Counted from the first letter of the stretch, positions 26,001 to 31,523 are shown. The stretch: 32,950 bases of DNA from a virus (IMGVR_UViG_3300025151_000157:1-32950), one strand, 5' to 3'. Notes: generated by a model from the letters alone, not told the origin. Program-made: numbers and translations.

Positions 26001-26491
26001 TCACCTTTTCCTGTTTCTGTATATTGCTTAAAGGTGACATTCCCATCCTCATCTTTATTACTATTAAAGGTGTTGTATATATCTAAAGTTTTATCTGTAG
26101 CAGGGTTTACTCCGTCCCACTTAGCACTTTCTGCACTAAGCCTGTTAAATAAAGCAACAGACTTTTCAGCGGGTATCCTTTCATCAAAAATTTTAGTTAT
26201 CCAGTCTTCTTTTTTACCTATGTCTGGCTTTAAAACTTTAGCTTCTTCGTATGACCTATTTACAACTTTATTAAGAGTGTTTTGATTGTAATTACCCGAA
26301 CTTACAAATTGATTGATAAGGTCAAAAGTAAAGTTTCCTAGCTCGTCTACGTTTCCTCCGCTCCATTGTAATGGTTCAGGATCATCTTCCCACTGCCATG
26401 CTAAAGAGTTACCCTCTGTTTTCTTGTTCTTTAACATAGGTTTTATTGAGTTTATTTCAGCCACTTTATTATCCCTGTGTGTTATTTCCAA
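11066..26491 (-). CDS. giant multidomain polyvalent internal/ejection protein
   Basis: 5141 aa from TTG; a GTG at 26464 with AGGGA upstream is an equally good start (5132 aa). No frameshift over 15.4 kb. By position: helical N-terminus; Gly/Ala-rich hydrophobic segments at ~665-704, ~810-839 and ~955-986; a weak EEIIHQ motif (1796-1801); Lys/Gln/Glu coiled coil ~2098-2268; a domain with WYDGAN..SPQKDW (~2390-2425) and VTMDTHA (~2645), recalling large phage protein domains (DUF7178-like, unverified); zincin with HEIFH (3295-3299) and IHEFVTETFSNPEFQ (~3390-3408); SAM methyltransferase with DWGSGFGYG (3582-3590), SNVVMNVI (~3640) and FQKGFT (~3702); coiled coil ~4128-4193; C-terminal PFARFMAENPR region (~4750) as in large polyvalent proteins. 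Such proteins are thought to be injected with phage DNA and counter host defences. Clustering with virion genes supports this; delivery is inference. Confidence 0.85.
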   Translation of the reverse strand: MEITHRDNKVAEINSIKPMLKNKKTEGNSLAWQWEDDPEPLQWSGGNVDELGNFTFDLINQFVSSGNYNQNTLNKVVNRSYEEAKVLKPDIGKKEDWITKIFDERIPAEKSVALFNRLSAESAKWDGVNPATDKTLDIYNTFNSNKDEDGNVTFKQYTETGKGETLLMEPLSKIDRPLNDYLETVSIFDNFKKEAVGRAEFNKEKGNFNTIPIPFAAYTNEEGEREIAVAPTRFLTQTFPNLQKAIDYSLEMGAISKADIFEIANQLSYLGDTKKTYGELERTQQGIIGIGEAMEKLRNQAKDVAKEFKTEKVGPDQFDEYYSQWNVDYKGTDANERKEFEEAKLIEGSLLRSAMAVELLLRSQDEDLRRKEAADEEISATTFLPFHDDHQRLGFALDIGDKFTSFIQSFTEAGADHAFRNRLPLDPVGVTATKLLQGLDDEDRKFLTDVSAIAKGVRDNIPSLKNHSDEEILDSMIQIIGHGLNASGQFHYFDREGQRHQNIKRLGDLSIAVHPNLFPNRAVFNEALETHPNLTPEEIKDIKRQRTDFLKNNFKEHVRLVTEVGGKLGRGVGSDWEDFFEEEIKSGKPREGYEVMDDFLADGDHYSKFMGVLEVGGKSIIDGNLKFLFNVTDMIGIGGKGPSEYFSKKIQDRKKLANLFGKGGYAIDAAAISGEVGFDLMLTGGLSTLLKKGTSKILLKNLTKQGYKVTSGKAAAVALKDSFIITEKGAAKAKAADLILSGTVTPVAKTSTNVINKLADDLIAISSSKSTKLTNTGRMLLSATAPSSLRSASSSYYTIYDALPDWMTPEEKRKKALTGGLLRGAITGSLVGGFQLLRLGGLEDLALKRAVKLSKVTGSKNIDAAYRALSLQTKATAKDGTPLLHRMVSEVSGTIARNGLKNAVARGIAGTLFKKIPRGALKYALPEAIEEGLDEFIGSYVDTWALEKSLSLNDRIGLFVHAGILGGIMGGGIPLGASLAAAGKRKLLGLGPDMSSITEEEYKKVVDEVMEKTEELNEKAKNAREYGAPLTAEVLEQNRKQLMAGVTKDPVAPAGAFNMSTTTDVTISGLRKEEEIVRVLAENIVGVTEMESEDGSVIYKVEYTSVENSGETLVAFTADPSVKRVEASGVRIRRLEREGSRELLEKEESRPLIENGFLPEDEVLAESAGVGQAVGSFAKRNAVAFKQNNISVVADPTEQQLAEAGVGQNVDSQQFQINSSNEFYIEINEQGKIFIIFNTKNVSEVIASMPKAKRVQYMKSLLIESMATSMEVTSSRDEFLSLEGNQKGTTSIKNYIKQKRMAVYNEMTQYEKDRIASLLLDKPITEGLEEEVQEKSLIGAAQINYLIQFEQGEGSTVQIERTAWEGKGRGGALSKAVQEKLFDIIEYLRAAIRTQQDGYRPELRKQIEAISAKLTFSWFEDVQNLSDEEFNTKIDEATSEEVEGPVGEKGIEGIDGVTQNQENIPTTLNTTTVGSLNLAEIKTLNFDIEQPSEENTVAGINEETGEVVIIQSMTVADAQFQIDSIKYIQYNNKFLLNPIKVNKVLIDPNENYESDANSKLVVVSTVDSEPVQINDIKADEDTPAFRAAILGNPLFSRNIVEGNFDGDNVAFVVKDINGTPFLYAVPKRAIFRRELTPEDEQAILEEPKGVPVSLFSEPIKELFAPDATPDNSSPERVNETEVDIIKSSVPSPDEHVEDAGESTIDVEEGDTDQAPDSKVKSKSTIDRLYSKVRSSIKKKLLRASRGYYEFNSDDGSIGWFDRVTKTIGLSPQAVKAILSVNSPAAGKAIIKLIVDEEIIHQVSYESLTYTEIRNAIEELTNVNRVGSNALITMAREYNKPINGFPLESVISFLRMGQDAYLDLPQGAEVSVKNKLIKEGLEEFLFEELLRKHVSLISGEGATEVDYNWLKIGEDADGNKTPNPKVLSIYRRYISNFLIGRLKAKNELSKDSALGPYFAAAVHKVAKEYKAAKEGFRRKPDSSLLDEPDIDLGVYSKQLSQIGHDISTVPPEEEEREEWLSEIDPEEIKKSVIAGRTVGTRSPSAKGKEGEGVNPDNQVTLADLKTNPEAYKKNALILLNFPIIAREYSSDPLLAKVRKAKDPLNKAELKQQQLQQEISFNKKKLKNDLITFKVNEQSDQLKPQRKEEVNEAKQQFKESSKKVDKVNADIKKLQTSFKRASNNLKATISKELKKINASIKKASAVNNKEKVDLLLEQKEQVKEVLSKDSPMATLMEDINEKIKSARLRLNNLKAENKANKKILDDSLKEYSRPKVARSSIKLSNEQVDSIIDGLAQDVENKKPVRVGAKNLIVQRRVINNKEKELEKTSVTVRNKANKFGETLKSLAQSKKAMPIEKADEIYSTLNEVASKNLSLLIKAFPQDLRVFASLWYDGANTIANRFAQTFGVSIEQAAAVLAVNSPQKDWYMNVALAERTMHIYKTKQSALFDKSMAANFLKRAGEPELKYDKEGNAFYEGNATPVYDEQGNHVVDENGILQFNNWSSQKSKDKLALDTKILTLGLKGKKLKDIQGITFDFKGKKKTYSKEALQARFVRMFSEAAANKNLRDVKTFNVIRPDGAILERSSMSDKGKPRSVAWGSYGTVEKSINILNAAGDQDMSVISNELGLMHKVRSFYNNIVDPSNKDGHVTMDTHAIAAILLKPVSGNSTEVTQNFGGKGTAADSVLGLSGLYPAFAEAYRSVEFENELTGGRYLPREIQSITWEAVRQFFQPKWKSNADHVRAVTDIWNSYQDGDLTFEEAQESIITFVQRSKSNMPPESEVLSMGELIDSANTNRGIGVGRPDWGNASTTTVTENIEKPKQFSSVRWENLDQSFDDLASKNIEGEINPYEENIYSLLKEAATLAESEIPNTFNFFASSQGRFLSESEYTIIKNPSEENEKDKQKEFLLTPANKYSFQEAHFSHAAAALGLQEYIRVTERVKEDGSLLVAIKAGTTQPYYISRAGLKIAQSFYEEGTEIIFEDRLDMEVSEYLVKDTKGPFVYTGKTQNTSSLIPLSVRLAPLRDTIQYKQDGVDEEYKLHVRSMLERMNPYMAAKDKYEIGSMIPIAPKLETDVKSILQEIIKNKNFNTQEDSAYKQTAETLLKVLSDKMLNVRVYNKPTKKRSNSSVKNGIHLSRTRMEERPEGFPNSESFVQKELVGYGEWLRFKFNSPLDVILNWQAIYKGLKYEADRDAPWSLIPDVSNWGELDVLNSDQKEKLNLFIKYFSNAEGETDPDVLNLNKHQGLINVINWTNVENFPKEGLFFDGVGKKFLNSRRIPYAQANVIRGVEPRTIIHEIFHQVTQSEFYQYDLNPPIKGKMLKTYYERRSEDPQIPPHIRKFLKVYLKAVEYGDEFLYSRKGQKPSKKTFYVTKGMQGASADKASKISFYGLGNIHEFVTETFSNPEFQKWLMSIPNTETKGGEIKSLWDTFVSLISDMLASFSISQASRGQSIETSLLGAAIETSLEVATKADNIKGDVQFDWKNSFTAAAKVKETNQLKIDREKYGPSEYSSFSSIRTKDYGLDKPPVTREFLEKNFNLVQEDSNQTQAASTVGTYDKFWEIIKDISQEDSSEKITKYNLLDWGSGFGYGTEALKAKAASVAKDSSLFQVKSYEPYYKENEKTFAPSLKNKPAPKSQDFIVSNVVMNVITADERINLLQDIYTALKEGGTAIITARSVSQVFSVKSEPTVVGPAEIVTSKGTFQKGFTKESLNQFVKEVLPDAVIVNKEPLIKSLQVNPLVVIINKPRLAGSLGSDPEFSVQGSSIRVNPKDADKILAGKELGKYSLYVSAEAVEGGYSLLNKDSYKEKKEQLDKAKVRLAAHLDQEREADEQIGKEYVPFEYDFVVIEKNQTRFLLMSALEDPHPFVVESKRVPNDENKEVIDGTIREAIYHRVENILGQRHPLYEYHKTITEQEENLGLYDLKKDGKKWAPSGSSKVWTEQIKAAGIDPAFLEREHLKIKNYFFPEKQETAIHVEDLTETPEYKEITESWGELMNILTAEIPVMDTERQEGSGGTNIIGRAAEVTEDVIAATLRTIQRKIYSPTAHENWRKGNPFFQLFLGTQEREIKKYLERSSFFKRTIGKQVAQFKATTDKLLDEVYTKQGKEIPSQTIVDSTGSLDVSPSEETLNEIEEKYLNKLNEISKNEELDNAERKKAYVENFNDREKAKQIARKQKIESEKEKQVKALEQIREDSPELANHIVSLRKLADELSLTIGKILSVTSPEVDLIIGKNLQIYLTRQYRAFTRPDWTNEFMTLEVHDKSREIALDYFATQIESQRVEFLMKEKGKDKDVAKKEAKDFLENDPSAKNLAEKALEEFLISYTGKNKVNSLKARQQEIPKALRLALGEFTEESNIDILYRTILNLGSLASKMAVRDHMVRVGMEAGWLVTQEKMAEETARAESFNQESPYKGWVEVVTSDSMDGPDVDPDEKNPENFQIKFDDSGIPIDPSKRKLPSSNPFINYRVKTEDGSVEKYGNLLAPEEVAKELREILVPEKSIENKKLLDNVEDLAAYITGLTLLSKTAGSIPFYPRQFLGSVVFLGQNGIPTFGHSSSNFRPTRGYIPELGTEIKRQWDLGNKPAKKQTMAYYAKLDAMGVLEGSVDYALLADLFQGNPKRQMEELQLEQDELDGPTFSEKVLNKYFPEGSLQEKTILKSLKVAKKGGSLAVEKTQALVLALDNAMKIRAFEYEKSYIEAAREDSITSNRDDMYRDLSNAQIDSLAAEIILKTQQSRSQGAPIIKWITETPVIRIIAAPFARFMAENPRILTNIPRQALTERMSSNPVIRERGTQRRNGYFKWNFVYYMMLPKMSQLLLANVSDEEDKNYRLGSPEWSRVQNLFYFRDSEDKPVTTSLTYVHPMSPILDSLTRGLENLYRGEPSKAIRDMTISYLSATFLNPQILFSAVADVFNNTDANSGLKIVGDYTPNKLATQLNYIWEKGVAPPTILAANRSLEAIEGDFKNIKDEDIRKIFGTNLNSYGPLGEIVKHLLPFKLYPMNVEGNARRRFEDIKEGVYFEQARKKKLLQTSKGFSPDSVKEMIELEKEGMVEGLRDARNAYDAYQKELGENTVEDIMKDAGIRKSLIDIVKKGYITEKQFLRENKSFLDTLKKKSRGRSKDVERIYKGIFGGERRIYLKE

Positions 26492-27917
26492 AACTACGAT
26501 CTATTACCGCATCTTCTTCCTTGTTGCCACCCTGTGGAGTTCCCGTTGTTTCCACTGGAGCTACGGCAGCAACAGGAACAGACATTGAAAGAACAGATCC
26601 CGCAGTAAATACTAGCCCTCTTATTACGGTAACCATGTCTAAATATTTTTCTTCGTCTACTTCGACAGATCGATCTGAGCCACTACCCACTACTTCAGTC
26701 CACCTATCTTCATCGTTTATCAAACCTTTAACATCCGTTATACTCTTCGCTATATCTTTTGTGCTTTCATCAGGCAAAGCGGATATCATACTTTCAATAA
26801 CAGCTAAACCATTTTGTAATTGAGATTTAGCTACTTTTACATCTGAAGGAACTTGATCTTCTTCTGAGGGAAGAGCGTTTATGGTTTTAGATAAAAATGT
26901 CAACTTAGTGTCAACCCCCGCTTTTAAGCTTGCTACATTACCAGCTGCTATATCCCGATTTACTTTTTCCTTATCTGCCTTAGCAAAATCCTTAAGGCTT
27001 TTTGTTATACTATCACCTTCAACATAATCATATGGATGGTTTACTGAAAAGTTTAGTAACTGACTTCTTATTGCAAAGTCTTGTCTATTTTTAAGATCCC
27101 TAGCTTTTATTACTTCCTCTCTAGCAAAAGTAGATTCTGCTCCGCTCTCTGCCATCATTTGATTTATAACAGACATTTGTTTTGCGTTTAGATCCTCAGT
27201 AAGAACATAATTTCTTAAATCAGCTTGTGCTCTGTTCATCAACATGTTTGATTGTTGAGGGTCTTGAACAGAAATATCCTTAGCCTGTTGAATCATTGTG
27301 CCTACGTTACCAAGATTTATGGCTATCTGTTCTTTATTTTCTCTTGCTTTTAAGGCTACTTTTTCCGCTCTTTCAGCCTCATCCACTTTAGCTTTTGTTA
27401 AATCAATATCTAATTTCCTTTGCTCTTTTAATTGCTTATTTGCTTCAATTCCTTGTCGGGCAGCCTCTATCCCAATTCTTTGGTTTTGAATTTCGAGATC
27501 TCTCTTAGCAAATGCCTGTGCTTCTTGACCTGCTTTATTAAGGTCATCAGCAAACATTTGCCTGATACCTTCTTTGTCTTGAGCTGACAAACTAGAAGCA
27601 TTAATGTTATCGAAGTGTACTCTACGTAAAGCAGGTAAGTCTTTAACTGGATCCAGTAACCCAGCAGCTGTTGCAGCTTTTAATTCTTCGGCATCTTTTA
27701 TTAAATTGTTTGATTCTCTAGTAGCGATGTCAGGCTCCTGCATTTTTAAAAGCTCGCCTTGCAATCGCAGTTGTCTTCCTTCAGGTGTGTACGGACCTAA
27801 TCTACGGGCTGCTGCTCTGAACTTAGCTGACCGTGGCGTTACTTTTCTTTTCCCTTTAGACATAGATTGTCCAAACGGAGATGAAAATTCTATATCTGGT
27901 AAGTCTTCTAGTGCCAT
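26469..27917 (-). CDS. helical internal virion-like protein
   Basis: A 482-aa protein, nearly all predicted helix, with long coiled-coil stretches at ~135-200 (LEIQNQRIGIEAARQGIEANKQL.. KVDEAERAEKVALK) and a hydrophobic segment near ~425-450 (MVTVIRGLVFTAGSVLSM SVPVAAVAPV) before a Gly/Asn-rich tail. A basic N-terminal stretch (KGKRKVTPRSAKFRAAARRL) follows a short acidic leader. It starts two bases after the 337-aa gene's stop and touches the giant gene's start, so the three form one operon. By size, helicity and position it resembles podovirus ejection (internal core) proteins; no direct family match is claimed. Confidence 0.6.
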   Translation of the reverse strand: MALEDLPDIEFSSPFGQSMSKGKRKVTPRSAKFRAAARRLGPYTPEGRQLRLQGELLKMQEPDIATRESNNLIKDAEELKAATAAGLLDPVKDLPALRRVHFDNINASSLSAQDKEGIRQMFADDLNKAGQEAQAFAKRDLEIQNQRIGIEAARQGIEANKQLKEQRKLDIDLTKAKVDEAERAEKVALKARENKEQIAINLGNVGTMIQQAKDISVQDPQQSNMLMNRAQADLRNYVLTEDLNAKQMSVINQMMAESGAESTFAREEVIKARDLKNRQDFAIRSQLLNFSVNHPYDYVEGDSITKSLKDFAKADKEKVNRDIAAGNVASLKAGVDTKLTFLSKTINALPSEEDQVPSDVKVAKSQLQNGLAVIESMISALPDESTKDIAKSITDVKGLINDEDRWTEVVGSGSDRSVEVDEEKYLDMVTVIRGLVFTAGSVLSMSVPVAAVAPVETTGTPQGGNKEEDAVIDRSFGNNTQG

Positions 27918-27919
27918 TG

Positions 27920-28933
27920 CTAATCGTTTCTGTCTTTGTTTAGGTTTCTGTTTTTCTTAGCCTCTTCCTCTCTTCTTCTTTCGTTTTCTTTTATTTTATC
28001 ATTCATTCTTTTTTTAAGATTAGAGTCACCTGAATACTGAGATAATATTGTTCCTTGCCCAAAAGGTCTTCCACCAAATAGATCATCGTACCTTTGTTGC
28101 CTAGTTTTCCCTCTAGAATCTTTCTTATCAGGATCAAATTTATTTCTTTCCCGAACAGCTTTCTTATACTCTCTAATTTTTTTAAGCCTCTCTTCTCTCT
28201 GCCTTATAAGTTTTTCAGCAGGGTTAAAAGGCCGTCTTTTAATTTCACCTTTATCATCAATCTCTATTGGGGGGTTATCCATCTCCCTTAAATCTTTTGA
28301 AGTATAGTTAAAAAGAGTAGGGGTTTTTTCTCTTTTCATCCTTTCCTGTTGATCAAAAGCCTTTTCTTCTCTTGTAAGTTTATTGCGATTATAACTTTCT
28401 TTTGCTTTATTGAACCTGTCCCGCATCTCCTCGGTTACTTCCCTTGCGCCAGCAGCTTCATCTTTAATAAGGTTTCCTATATCCTTATATTTTTCTAAAG
28501 CGGTTTTTTTTGCTAAAATATTTTTACGCATAAAGTCTGCTGGATCAGTTAAAGGCTTGATTGATTTTGGAGGATCACTAAAATTTAATTTAGGACTACC
28601 CCCTTCTCCAACAAAAGAGTTGTCCATTCCAGCTAAAAACTCAGTACTGGATATTTTGTTGTCTGAAGAATTAGATCGAGGGCCTCTGTTAATAGCAGGA
28701 GGTTCTGTTGTTTCTACGTTAGAAACATTTTTAGTTCGGGGGCCCCTGTCCGTAAAGAGCTTAAAAAAATCAGCAATAGGATTATTCTTTGGTTTATCTA
28801 ATTTAGAAGCTGCCTTCCCCTTTTTTGCTGTCGGTTTTTTCTTTTTAGTTTTTTTCTTTTTATCATCGCTGGGAGGAAAAAGGGCTTCATCGATATAAGA
28901 TTGACTTTTGGTTGGTAGGTTGGGTTCAGCCAT
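27920..28933 (-). CDS. basic low-complexity internal or head protein
   Basis: A 337-aa, strongly basic protein. Residues 20-60 are Lys-rich (KKKKTKKKKPTAKKGKAASK), histone-H1-like; RGPR occurs twice (DRGPRTK and NRGPRSN, ~68-90); the rest is charged helix (RNKLTREEKAFDQQERMKRE, ERLKKIREYKKAVRERNK, NERRREEEAKKNR). It is probably unstructured or DNA-binding. No ribosome site is clear; the leader is AT-rich. First gene of the unit leading to the giant protein, about 80 bases past the G-run of the hairpin element at 29011-29125. A virion DNA-associated protein is the best guess. Confidence 0.6.
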   Translation of the reverse strand: MAEPNLPTKSQSYIDEALFPPSDDKKKKTKKKKPTAKKGKAASKLDKPKNNPIADFFKLFTDRGPRTKNVSNVETTEPPAINRGPRSNSSDNKISSTEFLAGMDNSFVGEGGSPKLNFSDPPKSIKPLTDPADFMRKNILAKKTALEKYKDIGNLIKDEAAGAREVTEEMRDRFNKAKESYNRNKLTREEKAFDQQERMKREKTPTLFNYTSKDLREMDNPPIEIDDKGEIKRRPFNPAEKLIRQREERLKKIREYKKAVRERNKFDPDKKDSRGKTRQQRYDDLFGGRPFGQGTILSQYSGDSNLKKRMNDKIKENERRREEEAKKNRNLNKDRND

Positions 28934-29010
28934 GTTATAAAAATATTAGTAAAATTTAAAGTACCTTAATAATTTAAATTCATAGTAAATAAAGTCAAAA
29001 TCTCATTTAC
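28934..29010 (-). other. AT-rich 5' leader of the 337-aa gene
   Basis: About 77 bases of AT-rich sequence between the element above and the ATG at 28933. On the minus strand it ends TAATATTTTTATAACATG, with no Shine-Dalgarno. No gene or hairpin is seen in it. Confidence 0.4.
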
Positions 29011-29125
29011 ACCCCCCTTTATATAAACTTCTTCTTAGAGTTCTCACATTTTCTACTGTATGTACAAAACCACTACAGTAGAAAATGTGAGCATTATATT
29101 ATAAAGTTTATAACCACCCCCTCAC
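29011..29125 (-). promoter_or_regulatory. hairpin-centred control element, copy A
   Basis: An 18-bp perfect inverted repeat, CTCACATTTTCTACTGTA (29043-29060) with TACAGTAGAAAATGTGAG (29074-29091), 13-base loop. On the minus strand it is followed by CTAAGAAGAAG, TTTATATAAAGGGGGG and an 80-base leader to the 337-aa gene. Flanks match copy B (5341-5446): GAGCATTATATTATAAAG against GAGCAGTATATATTAAAG, and C-runs at both edges. It begins at the terminase stop codon, so here it could both end terminase transcripts and start the next unit. Confidence 0.65.
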
Positions 29126-30888
29126 TCGGACACCAAAGAGCTTGCCGTAAGCACGTTGGTAAGATTTCTCATAGATTTATGTTTCTGGCTCATTACACCC
29201 CCTTGTTTTGTAGGAGGTTCTGACGCAACTAAGCCTAACCGCTGACGGGCAACGTCGATGCAAAGAAACGCAGCGTCAGCCAAGTCAGGAGACTTACCCA
29301 GTCTAGATTTAAAATCAGGCTTTGATTCAACCCTCATTTTTACAGATCCTGCCTTGTACATTTCGTACCTCCGTCCTGTCATTTCAGATGCTAGTTCATT
29401 AGTTATACCGAATAACTGCTTTGTTCTCATTAATTCCTTGCCTGAAAACCATAACTCGCTACATCTATTTGCATAAAGTTCTGTACCTACTAACTTAGAA
29501 TTAACAGAAACTTTTTTATCTGAAGGCTTACCTCCAAATGAGACTCTTAAAATATTTAATAAACCCTCTGCTTCGATTATGTCGCAGAAAGGATTACCCG
29601 CACCAGTCGAGTCAACTGCTACATTTGAAGGATCAATCCCCCGTTTCTCCAATTCAGTCCGTAACATCTTCACGATCTGGTACGAACGTGGGACCGCTGT
29701 GTTGGTGGCATCGTCCAAGAGGGGGATAGCTTCTTGAAGCTCACATACATATTGGCCTGAGTGATCATAGCCGACTAAGCCTGTATATAAAATGCACCTA
29801 TCACCTCCATTACTAAATGCAGGGTCGAGACCCGCACAGGGTATAGGGTTCCCTTTCCACTGTACACTGCTCATTGAACCTGAACGACTTATCCCTGATT
29901 CGGAGTATATGGTCTCTTCATCATCAGACTCAAAGAAAACCGCAGATACCATCCGCTTGTATCCTCTAGAGTCAGGGCCTAAAAGATCTCTGTCTTCTTG
30001 AAGCTTTTCTTCTGTAGGTAGCCACGGATATATGGTTTTACCAGCTAGAATGTTAGGAGATCTCTCTCCATCTAGTCGCAGATAATGCCCTCCGTATTTA
30101 GTTTCCCATTCGTCTTGATCATTATTTATAGAGTCCCACCCATCTTCTGGTTGAGCCCATACACCAAACGCATCATATCTAGAGGCAGGATTACTCATAC
30201 CTATAAGCTGAAAACGTGGGTTCTTGGACAGGTTAGTTAAACCTGCTTGCAAAATACTTTCACTAAGTTCACTAAGCTCGTCAGCAACAACCAGTACGTT
30301 TTTCTGCTTAATTCCAATAAACTTACCAACGGCTGTCTTTTCTTTGCTCTTTTCACAAGCAATCAAACTTAGTCCTGCTTTTTCAATTAGAGTTCCTTTT
30401 TCATTTATATAAGCAACATTGCCTATTGAATCCCGTATCCTGAATGGTGCACCATTTACAACGTTCAGCAAACTGATTACTGAACCCCATATCCTTTTTC
30501 GTGCTTCACGTAGAGTGGTAGATGTTAAAAGAACAAGTGTATCTCTCGGAGCAGCGAGCCAACAAACTATAGCGTAAGCAGCCATAGTATGAGATTTACC
30601 ACTAGAAGCAGCTCCCCCTATAGCTAAGTATTTATTTTTCAACGCAGCCCTTATCATTGTGGTAGCCCACGGATGGCGAACCATTAACTTCTCTGGTAGT
30701 TCTTCGTTATTCCACAGCTCATCGCATATCCTCCAGAAGTAATACTCTCGTGCTTTTAAGTTTTTGTGTTTAGCAAAACCAAATAGCAAAGCTGTTATAG
30801 TATTCGTAGGTGGAATGTACATCCCTCCTACACATATCTTTTGTGTTTTAGAATCTAAGAAGGGTTCAAATTTACTTATACTTGCCAT
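29122..30888 (-). CDS. terL: terminase large subunit
   Basis: A 588-aa DNA-packaging motor and headful nuclease. Walker A is GGAASSGKSH (91-100, with K98), Walker B is VLVVADE (198-204, D203/E204), and the coupling motif is GMSNPAS (230-236). The C-terminal RNase-H-like nuclease keeps its acidic residues: D355 in CAGLDPAFSNGGD, D426 in VAVDSTGAGNP, and D535/D538 in SPDLADAAF. Length is typical of podo- and siphovirus TerL. It is transcribed away from the probable small subunit, separated by 44 bases. The ATG has no Shine-Dalgarno. The gene contains a copy of the dispersed repeat (29859-29885) encoding SMSSVQW just before the nuclease domain. Confidence 0.95.
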   Translation of the reverse strand: MASISKFEPFLDSKTQKICVGGMYIPPTNTITALLFGFAKHKNLKAREYYFWRICDELWNNEELPEKLMVRHPWATTMIRAALKNKYLAIGGAASSGKSHTMAAYAIVCWLAAPRDTLVLLTSTTLREARKRIWGSVISLLNVVNGAPFRIRDSIGNVAYINEKGTLIEKAGLSLIACEKSKEKTAVGKFIGIKQKNVLVVADELSELSESILQAGLTNLSKNPRFQLIGMSNPASRYDAFGVWAQPEDGWDSINNDQDEWETKYGGHYLRLDGERSPNILAGKTIYPWLPTEEKLQEDRDLLGPDSRGYKRMVSAVFFESDDEETIYSESGISRSGSMSSVQWKGNPIPCAGLDPAFSNGGDRCILYTGLVGYDHSGQYVCELQEAIPLLDDATNTAVPRSYQIVKMLRTELEKRGIDPSNVAVDSTGAGNPFCDIIEAEGLLNILRVSFGGKPSDKKVSVNSKLVGTELYANRCSELWFSGKELMRTKQLFGITNELASEMTGRRYEMYKAGSVKMRVESKPDFKSRLGKSPDLADAAFLCIDVARQRLGLVASEPPTKQGGVMSQKHKSMRNLTNVLTASSLVSE

Positions 30889-30932
30889 AGAAAGTTGATA
30901 TTTACGTATAATTCTAGTATATATAAAGAGTA
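30889..30932. promoter_or_regulatory. divergent terminase intergenic region
   Basis: Only 44 AT-rich bases between the starts of terL (minus) and the probable small-subunit gene (plus). It holds AGTATATATAAAG (30916-30928), similar to a run beside copy B (5411-5423), a candidate promoter core; AAGAG at 30926-30930 could serve as the ribosome site for the TTG at 30933. Confidence 0.4.
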
Positions 30933-31523
30933 TTGTCTAAGAGATCTAAAAAATCAAAGCTGCTTAAGAAAGCAATAGAGATGTATAACGAAGATTATAC
31001 TCTTGTGAATATTGCAAAGGAACTAGATATAAATGTTTCTACACTACGCAGATGGTTAAGAGCAGAAGGTGTTGAGCCTAAAACAAATCCTCACTCCCTT
31101 AATCCAAAACCTGAAGACAGCGATCCTTTACAGACAGCGTTAGATGAAAACTTAGATAAGAAAACGCACGAAGCTATAAAGATAGCAAAACAAGAAGCTA
31201 GAGAAGCTGAGGAAAAAGCTATACTTGAAGTATCTGAAGCTAAGAATAGCCCAGCAGAAAAGTATCAAAGCTATGTTGCAGCTTCTGCTATAAAACTTCT
31301 TAGGGATAATTTAAAACACTTAAGGGGTCCTCGAACTATTAGGGAGCTTAGTGAACTAGATCAACTAATAAGGCGGAACTTGAACATAGATAACAGAGGC
31401 GGTACAGGACAAGGGCTTCAAATAGATATTAATATTTTAAACAACACTAAAGCTGACATAGGAAAAGGTGCTGTTGAGGTAAAACCAAATAAAGTGATAG
31501 ACGTTGAACCTGAAGACAAATGA
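30933..31523 (+). CDS. probable terminase small subunit
   Basis: A 196-aa protein. N-terminal ~10-45 is a helix-turn-helix of Hin/HTH_23 style (KKAIEMYNEDYTLVNIAKELDINVSTLRRWLRAEGV), followed by an acidic linker, a coiled-coil middle (IKIAKQEAREAEEKAILEV) and a helical part with LRGPRTIRELSELDQLIRRN. HTH plus oligomerising helices next to terL is the usual TerS plan. It starts at TTG (30933). A transcription regulator is the main alternative. Its stop overlaps the next start (ATGA). Confidence 0.6.
   Translation: MSKRSKKSKLLKKAIEMYNEDYTLVNIAKELDINVSTLRRWLRAEGVEPKTNPHSLNPKPEDSDPLQTALDENLDKKTHEAIKIAKQEAREAEEKAILEVSEAKNSPAEKYQSYVAASAIKLLRDNLKHLRGPRTIRELSELDQLIRRNLNIDNRGGTGQGLQIDINILNNTKADIGKGAVEVKPNKVIDVEPEDK

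Noticed and set aside
11066-26491. N4-like virion RNA polymerase within the giant protein
   Set aside because: I looked for T7-family polymerase motifs (a K..MT..YG-type helix) and saw none; size and packaging context alone are not enough.
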